A stretch of DNA of 64,000 bases, from NCBI RefSeq assembly GCF_002100145.1, contig NZ_JXQD01000036.1, positions 62,001 through 126,000 of the forward strand, read 5' to 3'. The translations under genes and the position numbers were made by a program. The notes below the pieces were generated by a model that saw only the letters and a program-made list of their open reading frames with translations, was not told where the DNA came from and made no database searches. This document shows, in pieces, positions 11,669 to 21,110 of the stretch. Positions within the stretch are counted from its first letter, which is position 1. Each line of letters begins with the position of its first letter. Origin of the DNA: Vibrio sp. qd031 (GTDB lineage: Bacteria; Pseudomonadota; Gammaproteobacteria; Enterobacterales; Vibrionaceae).

Positions 11669-11728
11669 CTACCCGCGCGATTGATTCACGATAAGCAGGA
11701 GGAGCAGTGAAGAGACAAAACGGTGCAT
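11669..11728 (-). CDS. leuL: leu operon leader peptide LeuL
   Basis: A 19-codon frame on the minus strand runs ATG (11728) to TAG (11669). It encodes MHRFVSS, then five consecutive leucines, then IVNQSRG. The Leu codons are CTG CTC CTC CTG CTT. A run of control codons followed by a terminator hairpin 35 bases downstream is the classical ribosome-mediated attenuation layout: stalling at Leu codons when charged tRNA-Leu is scarce would favour the antiterminator and let leuABCD be transcribed. The frame is too short for ordinary gene finders. Confidence 0.88.
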   Translation of the reverse strand: MHRFVSSLLLLLIVNQSRG

Positions 11729-11758
11729 ATTTTATGTCCACAAAAAGTTGATAACAAA

Positions 11759-11787
11759 TTAGTACCCAAAATGACCAGCAGCGTCAA
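11759..11787 (-). promoter_or_regulatory. candidate leu operon promoter
   Basis: On the minus strand, TTGACG (complement of 11782-11787) is followed after 17 bases by TACTAA (complement of 11759-11764). The -35 is good and the -10 is weak. Placement 30-60 bases upstream of leuL fits. Confidence 0.5.
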
Positions 11788-11929
11788 GGATAAAATCATA
11801 TTTTTAAACAATTCCGTGCATACAGAATGATATCCAGATTAAAAGTCAGTTAATTAATCAATTGGGTAAATGTGAGTAATTAAACTATTATTAAGTTTCC
11901 TATAATTTGAATAAAATTCACCAATCGAG

Positions 11930-11946
11930 TAATTATTAAATAATTA
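11930..11946. promoter_or_regulatory. palindrome at the start of the TetR gene, possible autoregulatory operator
   Basis: TAATTATT and AATAATTA are perfect 8-base arms around one central A. The palindrome ends 21 bases before the preferred TetR start. TetR-family regulators commonly bind such palindromes at their own promoters. The AT-only composition means chance occurrence is quite possible in this AT-rich spacer. Confidence 0.35.
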
Positions 11947-11966
11947 TGACAAAGAGTGTTAGTACA

Positions 11967-12623
11967 ATGTCCGAACAGGCAAACAAAAAAAGTGTCGGTC
12001 GTCCTACAGGGAAATCCGATGCTCGAGAGCAGTTAATCTTGCGAGCACGTGAACTCTTTATTTCCATGCCTTACGACAAAGTGTCCACACGGTTAGTTGC
12101 AGAAAAAGCGGGAGTGAATTCCGCGATGATCCGTTACTACTTTGGCAATAAAGAGGGGCTTTTTGAAACCATGGTGAGAGAAACCATGGAGCCTATTAGG
12201 CATAATATCCAAGAGATGCGGAAGCGCCACGACCAAGTTTCGCTGCTAGACATTATGTCAATGCATATGAATCAAATGAGACAAATGCCAGACTTTCCAA
12301 AGCTGGTCTTCCAAAGTATGCACATGCCTGCCTCTGCCGTTCAACGACAGTTAATGGTCAAAGTCTTTTCCGAAATGATGGATACAGACCATCATCGTAT
12401 TTTTGCCAAAATGTCTAAAAGTGCATTATTGCGAGAAGGACTGGATCCTAAAATGGCAAGACTTTCTGTGATCAGTTTACTTATGTTTCCATTTCTGGCT
12501 CCTGCACCAATGTTGGAGCTGCACGGTATTGAGTTAGACGATGAGTTTCTAGAAGGGTACTTGTCGCACAATATTGATTTAATCACCAAAGGGTTCATGA
12601 AACCCGGCGCTACAATTGACTAA
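11967..12623 (+). CDS. TetR/AcrR-family transcriptional regulator
   Basis: The N-terminal TetR helix-turn-helix is clear: REQLILRARELF, then STRLVAEKAGVNSAMIRYYFGNKEGLFETMV, which is the recognition-helix signature. The C-terminal ligand domain is not recognisable to a named subfamily. I prefer ATG 11967, which has AAAGAG upstream; ATG 11946 has no ribosome-binding site and overlaps an AT palindrome. The stop codon lies 9 bases before an RND adaptor gene, so the regulator heads the efflux operon and probably represses it in response to a toxic ligand. The inducer is unknown. Confidence 0.9.
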   Translation: MSEQANKKSVGRPTGKSDAREQLILRARELFISMPYDKVSTRLVAEKAGVNSAMIRYYFGNKEGLFETMVRETMEPIRHNIQEMRKRHDQVSLLDIMSMHMNQMRQMPDFPKLVFQSMHMPASAVQRQLMVKVFSEMMDTDHHRIFAKMSKSALLREGLDPKMARLSVISLLMFPFLAPAPMLELHGIELDDEFLEGYLSHNIDLITKGFMKPGATID

Positions 12624-12632
12624 GGAACGTTA

Positions 12633-13937
12633 ATGTCTCTGTCTCGTAAACTGCTTTTCTTCCCATTCCTTGCGGCAGGTATCGCAATTTTAGTGATCGC
12701 CGTAAAATCGCAAAAAGATCTTCCTGTCGAACCTGTTTCGGAGCGTGCGCGAGTTGTCGATGTGATTCCACTTGAAAGGACGTCAATAGCCCCTACCGTG
12801 ATAGGCTACGGACAACTTCGCCCTAAAACCGAGTGGAAGGCTATAGCCGAAGTGACCGGTCAGGTTTTGTACCGACACCCTGATCTTGAGAAAGGAAAGA
12901 TCGTAGAAGCCGGTACACAAGTACTGCGTATTGATCCTATTGATTACGAATTGCAGCTTGCTCAGGCAGAAGCCGATTTGAGTAAGTCTAAGACAAGCCT
13001 TAAAAAGCTCACCCTCGAGAACGCCAATTTAAAGCAAACCATCAAAATTGAAGAAAGCAGGCTTAAACTGAGTGAGAATGAGTTATCGCGGATTCAAAAC
13101 CTGGTTTCGAGAGGCTTGGCCTCGCAATCTGATGTGGACTCACAGCAGCAAAGCTACCTTTCGCAGCAAAAACTGGTTCAAGATATGCGCAATACATTAA
13201 CCCTGTACCCAGAAGAAAAAAGCGCAGCGCAAGCGGCGGTGAATGTGAGTCAGGCGAATGTGGAACAGGCCAAAAACTTACTGGCTAAAACCAGCATTAC
13301 CCTGCCGGCAACTATGCGAATATCCACGGTGGATATTGAGAAGAATCAAGTGGTTAACATGCAGCAAACCATGTTTGTTGGGCACTCAATTGAAGCCATT
13401 GAAGTTGAGGCTCAGTTGTCCATTCATGATCTGCAAACCATCGCGAGCAGTGCAGGCGCTATTGCCGCTGTGGGCAATCCTCAAGCTATCCCTAACTTAG
13501 ATAAAATGAACGCCGTCGTTACCTTATCTAGTGGGCAGTTAACGGCTGAATACCCCGCGAAAGTTGCAAGGCTAAGTGACACGGTTGATGTCAACCAAGC
13601 AACGGTCGGTGTGATACTGGAAATTGACCAAGACTTACAGGCTAACTTGTCGCAAGGCAAACCCCTGTTGGTCAATGGTATGTTCGTTAAAGCGTCCATT
13701 ACAGGGGCGCAACAAGAGTTGCTGATGGTGCCTGAGCGCGCGTTACATGGTGACCGAATTTACCTCATGGACGACAATGGAAAACTCGATATTCGTCCAG
13801 TCACAGTGCTTTATCGTCAACAAGGGCAAGTGATCATCGAAGGTGATGTAATGGCTGGTGATATGTTAGTGCTCAATGATTTGTTGCCAGCGGTCGAAGG
13901 AATGGCATTGAGAGCGGCTGAAGGAGATCAGTTATGA
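12633..13937 (+). CDS. RND efflux periplasmic adaptor (membrane fusion protein)
   Basis: The adaptor links an inner-membrane RND pump to an outer-membrane channel. The N-terminal hydrophobic segment (LLFFPFLAAGIAILVIAV) is a signal anchor. A lipoyl/barrel-sandwich half follows (ELRP-type segment GYGQLRPKTEWKAIAEVTGQV), then a long coiled-coil hairpin around residues 110-220 (QAEADLSKSKTSLKKLTLEN and onward), then the beta-barrel and membrane-proximal domains. Start ATG 12633 has AAGGAAC upstream. Its stop overlaps the pump gene start by 4 bases (ATGA). No outer-membrane factor gene is present, so it probably uses a TolC encoded elsewhere. Confidence 0.92.
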   Translation: MSLSRKLLFFPFLAAGIAILVIAVKSQKDLPVEPVSERARVVDVIPLERTSIAPTVIGYGQLRPKTEWKAIAEVTGQVLYRHPDLEKGKIVEAGTQVLRIDPIDYELQLAQAEADLSKSKTSLKKLTLENANLKQTIKIEESRLKLSENELSRIQNLVSRGLASQSDVDSQQQSYLSQQKLVQDMRNTLTLYPEEKSAAQAAVNVSQANVEQAKNLLAKTSITLPATMRISTVDIEKNQVVNMQQTMFVGHSIEAIEVEAQLSIHDLQTIASSAGAIAAVGNPQAIPNLDKMNAVVTLSSGQLTAEYPAKVARLSDTVDVNQATVGVILEIDQDLQANLSQGKPLLVNGMFVKASITGAQQELLMVPERALHGDRIYLMDDNGKLDIRPVTVLYRQQGQVIIEGDVMAGDMLVLNDLLPAVEGMALRAAEGDQL

Positions 13938-16900
13938 TCCGCTTTTTTGCTCGCCACCCAACAGCGGCTAACCTGCTCATGTTAGGGATCATGTTGGTGG
14001 GTTTAACCTCTTTGGGTAACATCAAACGAGAAACCTTTCCTGAGTTCAGTCCCCCGTACATTTTGGCAGGGATCGTTTACCCCGGAGCGTCTCCGCAAGA
14101 AGTGGAAGAGAGTCTCTGTGTTCGCCTTGAAGATGCCGTCGATGGATTGTCCAATATTGTCGAAACGCGTTGTGAAGCGATTGAAGGCTCGGCTCGACTT
14201 GTGTTGAAGTTGAATGATGAAGCAGACATCGGTCGAATGTTGGTGGATGTTCAGACCCAAATTAACTCAATTAACGACTTTCCAGATGAAATTGAGTCGC
14301 CCGTGGTGCAAGAGTTAGATTGGAACGAGCCGGTCGTTGATGTAGCCGTTGTGGCAGATATGCCCCTCCCACAGTTAAAAGCCTATACCGAAGAGTTAAA
14401 GCGCAGCTTAAAACTCGATTATGGTGTTTCGTTAGTCGATATTGCAGGCTTTTCGGATCACCAGTATCAAGTTGAGTTAAATACTCATGCCATAAGACAG
14501 CTTGGTTTAAGTGTTGGCGATATTGCAACGCAAATTGGTCGGCAAAATATTAAATTGCCTAGTGGTAATATCGAAACGGAGCAGAAGAATTTTCTGATAC
14601 GTTTTGATGAGCGTCGCGTGACCCCTCACGAACTTGAAACCATTGTGGTTGGGTCGGGCGAAAACGGTTCAGTGATCCGCCTGAGAGACATCGCAACCAT
14701 AACCGATCGCTTTGAACTCGATGAGCAAAAAATCTTGTTTAATGGCTCTCCGTCCGCAGTACTAAAGATCAGTAAAAACAAACAAGACGATGCGTTGCGA
14801 ATAAAAGATCAAGTAGCGCTGTTTGTGGCTGACCACCAAGCAATGGCACCCGACGGTGTTGTGCTTGAAATGACTAACGATCTCTCTTCACTGTTGTGGG
14901 ATCGATTAAGCATGATGCTTAAAAACGGCTGGCAAGGTATCGTTCTCGTCTTTATCACCATGTGGCTGTTCTTTAGTTTACGATATTCTGTTTGGGTTGC
15001 AGCAGGCCTACCGGTGGCGTTCTTAGGTGGCCTGTTTATGATGGCGCAGTTAGGGCTGTCGATAAACATAATGTCACTGGTCGGCTTACTAATGGCGATT
15101 GGTATTATGATGGATGATGCCATCGTGATTGCCGAATCCATTGCCTCGCACCTTGAACGCGGCTATAGCATTGACGAAGCAGTATACAAAGGCGTTAAAA
15201 AAGTTCTTCCTGGCGTATTGTCTTCATTTCTCACAACCATCTGTATTTTCGGTAGCTTGCTGTTTCTGCAAGGGGAAATGGGTGCTGTACTGCGCGCGGT
15301 GCCGCAAGTGCTGATTTTAGTATTATCGGTCAGTCTGATTGAAGCGTTCTTAATTTTACCTCACCACCTTGCACACTCATTGCACCGTCAACGCAAGGAG
15401 CGAGAGCCACTCGCCTTCAAACGCCGTTTTTTAGAAAAGTTTGAACACTTTCGCAATGTTCATTTAGTATCTGCGGTCACCAAAGTCGTGGCTTACCGCT
15501 ACGCCTTTGTTGGTTTTGTCCTGGCGTTAATGTTGTCGTCCATTGCGTTGCTTGCCAGTGGTATGCTGAAGTTTGTTCCTTTTCCTGATCTGGATGGTGA
15601 TATTGCTGAAGCTCGCGTCATATTGCCCCCAGGCTCGTCGTTGTCACAGACGGAAATCGTCGTCGATACCATCGTAGCCGCAGCCGAGAAACTCAATACG
15701 CAATGGAGTGACGAACAAGAAGGTGGTGAGCAACTTGTCCGGCAGATCACAAGCCAATTTAATACTAACGCCGATGCTAACGAAACTGGGCCACACATTG
15801 CTACTGTACGTTTGGATCTGCTTAGTGCTGAAATTCGCAACAGCAACATAGATCGTTTTATTGACGCGTGGCGAGATGAAGTTGGGGAGCTGACGGATCC
15901 GGTTTCACTGGTGTTTAAGCAGCCGTCGATGGGACCGGGAGGTCGAGCCTTGGAAGTGCGGATTCAGCACGATGATGTGCATGAACTTAAGGCTGCTTCC
16001 CAAGAGATCCAAGACTATTTTTCTGGTTTCAATGGCGTAACCGGTGTGATGGACGATATGCGCTTAGGTAAAGAAGAGGTATTGGTTCAGCTTCGTCCGG
16101 GCGCAGAAACATTTGGTGTTAACGGCCAAATGATTGCCAATCAGTTACGCTCGGCCTTTTATGGTCAAACTGCCGATGAGATCCAAGTCGGTGTTGAAAA
16201 CATAAAGATTGATGTTCGCTTGGATAAGCAAGAAGCGGGCGATCTGCAGCAGCTGGCTAACTTTCCCATCATGATGGCGGATGGCAGTCAAATCCCATTG
16301 GGCGCTGTTGCAACCTTGGACTTTCAGCGAAACTATGTGCGCATACAAAGAATTAATGGGTTGCGTACGGTCTCGGTATTTGCGGATGTAGACACCAGCA
16401 AGACCAACACAGCGGAGATTGAGCGGCAGTTCCGACGTGACATCGTTCCTGACCTTAAAGACGACTATCCTGGGTTACGATTCGATTTTGAAGGTCAGTC
16501 CAAGGATGCCGCCGAGACAGGTTCATCAATGGCCAAAGGGTTCATGATCGGTCTGTTTGGCGTGTTTATGATCTTAAGTTATCAGTTCCGCAGCTATGTG
16601 GAGCCATTTGTGGTGATGATCGCAATACCTCTTGCCTTTATTGGGGTGGCCTATGGTCATTTGCTTTGGGGACATCCAATGAGTATGCCGAGCATGCTTG
16701 GTTTCATATCGTTGGCTGGGATTGTGGTCAATGACTCAATCTTGTTGGTGCAATACATTCGACATCATATTGAAGAAGGGGACATTATTTATGAAGCGGT
16801 TGTAAAAGCCAGTCGTGAGCGCTTTAGAGCCGTGTTCTTAACGTCACTTACCACTGCAGCAGGCCTACTACCATTGCTTGCTGAAACCAGCTTGCAAGCT

Positions 16901-17062
16901 CAGGTGATCAAACCGCTAGTGATCTCGACGGTGTTTGGTATTTTTGCCTCGACATTGTTGGTGCTATTTATGATCCCATCGGCTTATGCCATTTTAGCGG
17001 ACTTTGGGCTGGTGCATAAACGTCACGAAGAGTGGGAAGACGATATTAAAGGTTCCGAGTAA
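13934..17062 (+). CDS. RND-family efflux transporter
   Basis: This 1042-residue protein has the AcrB/HAE1 layout: TM1 at residues 10-30, two large periplasmic loops, and twelve TM helices. The proton-relay pair is visible in TM4 (AIGIMMDDAIVIAESI), and the second half has the matching segment SLAGIVVNDSILLVQYI. The sequence is closer to the divergent AcrB-like group (COG0841) with a short periplasmic loop than to AcrB itself. It is expected to export drugs, bile-type detergents or metabolites using the proton gradient. It overlaps the adaptor gene by 4 bases and ends at a strong terminator. Confidence 0.93.
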   Translation: MIRFFARHPTAANLLMLGIMLVGLTSLGNIKRETFPEFSPPYILAGIVYPGASPQEVEESLCVRLEDAVDGLSNIVETRCEAIEGSARLVLKLNDEADIGRMLVDVQTQINSINDFPDEIESPVVQELDWNEPVVDVAVVADMPLPQLKAYTEELKRSLKLDYGVSLVDIAGFSDHQYQVELNTHAIRQLGLSVGDIATQIGRQNIKLPSGNIETEQKNFLIRFDERRVTPHELETIVVGSGENGSVIRLRDIATITDRFELDEQKILFNGSPSAVLKISKNKQDDALRIKDQVALFVADHQAMAPDGVVLEMTNDLSSLLWDRLSMMLKNGWQGIVLVFITMWLFFSLRYSVWVAAGLPVAFLGGLFMMAQLGLSINIMSLVGLLMAIGIMMDDAIVIAESIASHLERGYSIDEAVYKGVKKVLPGVLSSFLTTICIFGSLLFLQGEMGAVLRAVPQVLILVLSVSLIEAFLILPHHLAHSLHRQRKEREPLAFKRRFLEKFEHFRNVHLVSAVTKVVAYRYAFVGFVLALMLSSIALLASGMLKFVPFPDLDGDIAEARVILPPGSSLSQTEIVVDTIVAAAEKLNTQWSDEQEGGEQLVRQITSQFNTNADANETGPHIATVRLDLLSAEIRNSNIDRFIDAWRDEVGELTDPVSLVFKQPSMGPGGRALEVRIQHDDVHELKAASQEIQDYFSGFNGVTGVMDDMRLGKEEVLVQLRPGAETFGVNGQMIANQLRSAFYGQTADEIQVGVENIKIDVRLDKQEAGDLQQLANFPIMMADGSQIPLGAVATLDFQRNYVRIQRINGLRTVSVFADVDTSKTNTAEIERQFRRDIVPDLKDDYPGLRFDFEGQSKDAAETGSSMAKGFMIGLFGVFMILSYQFRSYVEPFVVMIAIPLAFIGVAYGHLLWGHPMSMPSMLGFISLAGIVVNDSILLVQYIRHHIEEGDIIYEAVVKASRERFRAVFLTSLTTAAGLLPLLAETSLQAQVIKPLVISTVFGIFASTLLVLFMIPSAYAILADFGLVHKRHEEWEDDIKGSE

Positions 17063-17088
17063 TATTGCCTTTAACCCCACGTTTTGAA

Positions 17089-17115
17089 AGAAGGGCCCTA
17101 AGGTCCTTCTTTTTT
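17089..17115 (+). terminator. terminator of the TetR-RND operon
   Basis: AGAAGGGCC (17089-17097) pairs with GGTCCTTCT (17102-17110) around a CTAA loop, with one G-T pair, followed by six T. Confidence 0.88.
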
Positions 17116-17201
17116 CATACAAAAGACATCCACGCTTCACTTACTTGTCACTTTTGGAGGCTAATTTTTAACTTCAAGATGTGAAAGCCAAGGAGGCGAG
17201 A

Positions 17202-17732
17202 ATGTTACTCCAACCAATCGCTCGTATTGCACAGTTTGATCTTAACTTTTCCATACTCTGTTTGGATCACCGATTTAGTATTGAAGTCGCAAAAGTGTGT
17301 CGCTGGATATCGCGTAGTGGTGATGGCCCACTCTATGTGGTACTTGCGATGGCGCTGCTGTGGCTAAGTCCAACGCTAGGGTGGAGCTTTCTTTGTGCAG
17401 GCTTACTGGCCTTTGCCATTGAACTGCCTATCTATTGGCTCACAAAAAACGCGGTTAGGCGCCGAAGACCAGCCGAACTAACACGTGTGATCCCTGCATT
17501 CATTACCCCATCAGATCGCTATAGCCTACCTTCTGGACATTCTGCGGCCGCAATGGTGATGGCGACACTGATTGCTTATTTCTTCCCGGCTTTTGCCATA
17601 GTAGCGTTGCTTTGGGCTATGGCCGTTGGTCTATCAAGGATTTTATTAGGTGTTCACTTTTTGAGTGATGTGATTGTTGGAATGTTGTTGGGCGCAGCTT
17701 GCGCTAATGCTGCATTATTGATGGTGAGCTAA
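17202..17732 (+). CDS. PAP2-family membrane phosphatase
   Basis: The three PAP2 catalytic motifs are all present: KNAVRRRRP (motif 1, KX6RP), PSGH (motif 2) and SRILLGVHFLSD (motif 3, SRX5HX3D). Hydrophobic segments around them give about five to six TM helices, so the active site faces the periplasm. Candidate substrates are phosphatidate, phosphatidylglycerophosphate or undecaprenyl pyrophosphate. The ATG at 17202 follows a perfect AAGGAGG; an upstream GTG at 17181 does not. The next gene begins one base after the stop codon, so the enzyme is probably coupled to the glycosyltransferase-like protein. Confidence 0.9.
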   Translation: MLLQPIARIAQFDLNFSILCLDHRFSIEVAKVCRWISRSGDGPLYVVLAMALLWLSPTLGWSFLCAGLLAFAIELPIYWLTKNAVRRRRPAELTRVIPAFITPSDRYSLPSGHSAAAMVMATLIAYFFPAFAIVALLWAMAVGLSRILLGVHFLSDVIVGMLLGAACANAALLMVS

Positions 17733-17733
17733 G

Positions 17734-18786
17734 ATGAAAATTTTGTATGGTGTACAAGGCACAGGTAATGGGCATATCTCTCGAGCACGAGCGATAGCCA
17801 GTGAGCTCGAAAAAACCAACGTGGACGTCGATTTTTTGTTTTCTGGCCGATCGCAGAATGGGTACTTTGCGATGGAGTCTTTTGGTGACTTCAGCCTGAG
17901 GCAAGGCTTAAGCTTTGTAACTCATAAAGGTCGCGTGAGTTACGCGCGTACGGCACTCAGCAATAATCCACTGCGTTTTGTCAGTGAAGCGTGCTCATTA
18001 GACTTAAAAGACTACGATCTGGTATTAAATGATTTTGAACCCGTGTCTGCTTGGGCGGCTAAATACCAAGGTGTCCCATGCATTGGCGTTAGCCACCAAA
18101 ATGCTTTTCGCTATGATGTGCCTAAAGCGACCTTTGGGCTTGTCGATCGCGCGGTGATCCATCAGTTTGCGCCATGTGACTATGAGTTAGGTTTGCATTG
18201 GTATCATTATGATCAACCCATTTTGCCCCCCATAATCAGTCACTCAACTGAGCAATCCCCTGAGTTTGGCGAGGCCTTTCTGGTGTACCTTCCGTTTGAA
18301 CTTTTAGGACATATTACGCGTTTGCTTACTCGTTTTGATGGCGTGCAATTCGTCTGTTATCACCCAAGCATCCAGTCGGAGTATCAAAGTGAGAACGTTG
18401 TTTATAAGCCATTAAGCCTACAAGGGTTCAAACAAGACCTAGCTCATTGCAGAGGCGTTATTTGTAATGGTGGATTTGAACTGCCCTCAGAAGCTTTGGC
18501 ACTGGGTAAGAAACTTCTTTTGAAACCTTTAAAAGGTCAATTTGAACAACAGAGTAATGTAGCGACGCTGGAAGCTCTTGGGTTAGCGACCACAATGCAA
18601 CACTTGGACAGCTCCATCATGAGCCAATGGGTGAAAGAGGATTTGGGAGAGCCAGTGTACTATCCCAACGTTGCGCAAGACATCGTTAAGTGGTTGCTGA
18701 AAGCGAATTGGTCTAATCAAAATGAGCTGGTTGACTCGCTGTGGAGCCAGGTTGTTTTTCCTAGTTATGTAGAGTTGAGTGCGTAA
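17734..18786 (+). CDS. MJ1255/VC2487-type glycosyltransferase-like protein
   Basis: The protein has 350 residues with an N-terminal Gly-rich GT-B signature (LYGVQGTGNGHISRARAIASEL) and a C-terminal donor-site like segment (GVICNGGFELPSEALALGKKLLLKP). This matches the family known as MJ1255/VC2487, related to UDP-glycosyltransferases of the MurG/monogalactosyl-diacylglycerol type. No substrate is established for this family to my knowledge. Coupling to a PAP2 phosphatase suggests a lipid-linked glycan or glycolipid reaction, which is inference. Confidence 0.82.
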   Translation: MKILYGVQGTGNGHISRARAIASELEKTNVDVDFLFSGRSQNGYFAMESFGDFSLRQGLSFVTHKGRVSYARTALSNNPLRFVSEACSLDLKDYDLVLNDFEPVSAWAAKYQGVPCIGVSHQNAFRYDVPKATFGLVDRAVIHQFAPCDYELGLHWYHYDQPILPPIISHSTEQSPEFGEAFLVYLPFELLGHITRLLTRFDGVQFVCYHPSIQSEYQSENVVYKPLSLQGFKQDLAHCRGVICNGGFELPSEALALGKKLLLKPLKGQFEQQSNVATLEALGLATTMQHLDSSIMSQWVKEDLGEPVYYPNVAQDIVKWLLKANWSNQNELVDSLWSQVVFPSYVELSA

Positions 18787-19159
18787 GGCTATTACTCAAA
18801 CTTATCGTTTTAGGCCCCAAGATACACCAGTATTCTAGTTTATGTTAATTTTATGTTTTGTAAGTCTTTGAATGGCCTCTTAACATTAGACAAATCATCA
18901 CGTACTGGAGTTGGCATGAAACGACTCAGCAAAGCTCCGCGCTTAGTTGGCTAAAGGAACAGATAGTCGGTATCGCAACGTTAAAACAGTTAAAATAGCA
19001 CCGCAATAAAGGGATTGATTTGCAACACTGTGGGGACTTAGTTAGCAGTAGAAGCCCTGTTTTGTTCAACGGATAAACTAGCAATGTTTGGTTACATTCT
19101 AAGCGGTAAGATTTTGATTGCGTTTTGAGCGAACGGTTGTACACTTGTGGCGATTATTA
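18787..19159. other. intergenic region with no supported gene
   Basis: About 370 bases separate the glycosyltransferase-like gene from the acyl-CoA ligase. I see no terminator, RNA gene or credible coding frame. A 12-codon frame at 18916-18954 has GGAG upstream but nothing recognisable. In E. coli and, from memory, V. cholerae, leuO lies between the leu and ilvIH operons. No LysR-type gene or obvious remnant is visible here. Confidence 0.6.
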
Positions 19160-19175
19160 GCTTACAAGTGTAAGC
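19160..19175. promoter_or_regulatory. palindrome just upstream of the acyl-CoA ligase start
   Basis: GCTTACA and TGTAAGC are perfect 7-base arms around AG. The palindrome ends 15 bases before the ATG at 19191, overlapping the ribosome-binding region. It could be a repressor operator or an RNA hairpin. It does not resemble the FadR consensus that I remember. Confidence 0.4.
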
Positions 19176-19190
19176 CCAACCGGTGAGTCT

Positions 19191-20990
19191 ATGCAAAATT
19201 CCTCTTATCATATTGTCAAAAGAATCCGCGAACAGGTAGTTGCGGGCAAAACGAAACCCGCACTACGCTACAAGCAGGATAGCTCGTGGTTAGACATAAG
19301 TTGGAGTGAATTTGGTGAACGGTTAGATGCAGTATCTAGAGCACTGATAGTGAACGGCATTGCGCCTCAAGATAAAGTCGCTATCTTCTCAAACAACATG
19401 CCCCAATGGAGCATCGCTGATGTCGGCGCGCTGCAAGTTAGAGCCGTTACCGTACCTATTTACCCAACCAATACCCCAAAACAAGCGTCTTACATTATCC
19501 AAGATGCTGACGCTAAGATTTTGTTTGTGGGTGAACAAGCGCAATATGACGCTGCTCTAAGTATATTCGATGAATGCACGCAATTAGAACTTGTGGTTGC
19601 TATGGATGAGAATATTACGCTTAGTAACGAGATAAACAGCTATCATTGGGCTGAGTTTCTCGAGCAAGGGTCGGTTAACAACGATCAACTTGAACAGCGT
19701 TTAAATGACGCTAATTTTGATGACCTGCTTACCTTGATATACACCTCTGGTACTACAGGGCAACCAAAAGGCGTTATGCTTGATTACGCTAACTTTGCCA
19801 GCCAATTAAAGTCCCATGATGAGCGTTTAAGCCTCTCACCTGAGGATGTGTCACTCGCGTTTTTACCGCTATCACATGTATTTGAGCGAGCATGGTCTTT
19901 CTATGTGTTGTATACCGGCGCAACCAATGTCTACTTAAAAGACACAATGCAAGTGGCAGAAGCTTTAAAGGAAGTGCAACCAACCATCATGGCGGCAGTT
20001 CCTCGTTTCTATGAGAAAGTGTTCTCTACCATCCACGAAAAAGTATCCAAAGCATCGTTTGTAAAGAAACTGATGTTTACGTGGGCGGTAAATATGGGCG
20101 CAAAAGTGGCTGCAGCCAAGAAAGAGCAACGTAAGCCGGGTTGGTTATTGAAGAAAAACTATGCCTTAGCAGACAAATTGATACTGTCTAAATTGCGAGC
20201 TGGACTTGGTGGGAACATAAAATTCATGCCTTGTGGCGGTGCAAAACTGGATGAAACTATTGGTCGTTTCTTTCATGCAATAGGAATCAACGTAAAGCTC
20301 GGCTACGGCATGACCGAAACGGTGGCGACGGTGACCTGTTGGGATGATGAGCAATTTAACCCTGACTCTATTGGCACCGTTATGCCTGGTGCGGAAGTTA
20401 AAATCGGTGAGAACAACGAAATATTAGTCCGCGGCCCTATGGTCATGCGCGGTTACTATAAAATGCCCGAAGAGACTGAAAAAACGTTCGACGAGCATGG
20501 CTTCTTGAAAACGGGTGATGCTGGTCACTTTGACGAGCAGGGTAATTTGTTCATTACTGACCGTATTAAAGAGCTGATGAAGACTTCTGGCGGTAAGTAC
20601 ATCGCACCTCAAATGGTCGAGGGTACCCTGGGTAAAGACCACTTTATCGAGCAAATTGCCGTAGTTGCGGATACCCGCAAGTTTGTGTCGGCTTTGATTG
20701 TGCCAAGTTTTGAAGCGCTAGAAGAGTACGCGAAAGAGTTAAACATTAAGTATCACGATCGATTAGAGCTGATTAAGCACAGTGAAGTGGTTGAGATGTT
20801 TGAAAAGCGTGTCCATGCACTGCAAAATGAATTAGCACGATTTGAGCAAGTGAAAAAATTTAAGCTGTTGCCAAAATCATTCTCTATGGATGAAGGCGAG
20901 TTGACGCCAACTCAAAAGCTTCGTCGTAAAGTAATCAATGAACGTTATAAAGACGAAATCGAAGAGATGTACAACGAGAAAAAGAGCTAG
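19191..20990 (+). CDS. long-chain fatty acid--CoA ligase (AMP-dependent synthetase)
   Basis: The enzyme activates a carboxylate, probably a long-chain fatty acid, to acyl-AMP and then acyl-CoA. The ATP/AMP signature [15 protein letters not shown] is present, followed by [15 protein letters not shown] (A5) and [21 protein letters not shown] (A7/A8), and the flexible Lys motif near the C-terminus ([22 protein letters not shown]). The 599 residues match the long-chain or bubblegum-type group (COG1022) rather than FadD of E. coli. It is cytoplasmic or membrane-peripheral. The gene is monocistronic with its own terminator; a palindrome overlaps its leader. Confidence 0.9.
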   Translation: MQNSSYHIVKRIREQVVAGKTKPALRYKQDSSWLDISWSEFGERLDAVSRALIVNGIAPQDKVAIFSNNMPQWSIADVGALQVRAVTVPIYPTNTPKQASYIIQDADAKILFVGEQAQYDAALSIFDECTQLELVVAMDENITLSNEINSYHWAEFLEQGSVNNDQLEQRLNDANFDDLLTLIYTSGTTGQPKGVMLDYANFASQLKSHDERLSLSPEDVSLAFLPLSHVFERAWSFYVLYTGATNVYLKDTMQVAEALKEVQPTIMAAVPRFYEKVFSTIHEKVSKASFVKKLMFTWAVNMGAKVAAAKKEQRKPGWLLKKNYALADKLILSKLRAGLGGNIKFMPCGGAKLDETIGRFFHAIGINVKLGYGMTETVATVTCWDDEQFNPDSIGTVMPGAEVKIGENNEILVRGPMVMRGYYKMPEETEKTFDEHGFLKTGDAGHFDEQGNLFITDRIKELMKTSGGKYIAPQMVEGTLGKDHFIEQIAVVADTRKFVSALIVPSFEALEEYAKELNIKYHDRLELIKHSEVVEMFEKRVHALQNELARFEQVKKFKLLPKSFSMDEGELTPTQKLRRKVINERYKDEIEEMYNEKKS

Positions 20991-21021
20991 TAATTGCTTA
21001 AAATAACAAATTGTTAACTGA

Positions 21022-21055
21022 AACACCTGTAATGCTACATTGCAGGTGTTTTTTT
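21022..21055 (+). terminator. terminator of the acyl-CoA ligase gene
   Basis: AACACCTGTAATG (21022-21034) pairs with CATTGCAGGTGTT (21038-21050), with one wobble pair and a CTA loop, followed by a seven-T run. Confidence 0.92.
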
Positions 21056-21110
21056 ATGCAAATACGGTTGATCTAATTTGTCCAATAAAGGTACAGTGGC
21101 GTTAGAAGCA

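Noticed and set aside
15499-15849. Open frame of 116 codons on the minus strand inside the RND pump gene
   Set aside because: It lies wholly within a well-supported transporter gene, has no ribosome-binding site and no recognisable protein features.
18916-18954. 12-codon frame with GGAG upstream
   Set aside because: No control codons, no downstream attenuator and no conserved context that would mark a leader peptide.
18926-19144. Open frame of 72 codons on the minus strand in the spacer before the acyl-CoA ligase
   Set aside because: Atypical composition, no ribosome-binding site and no recognisable family; treated as non-coding.
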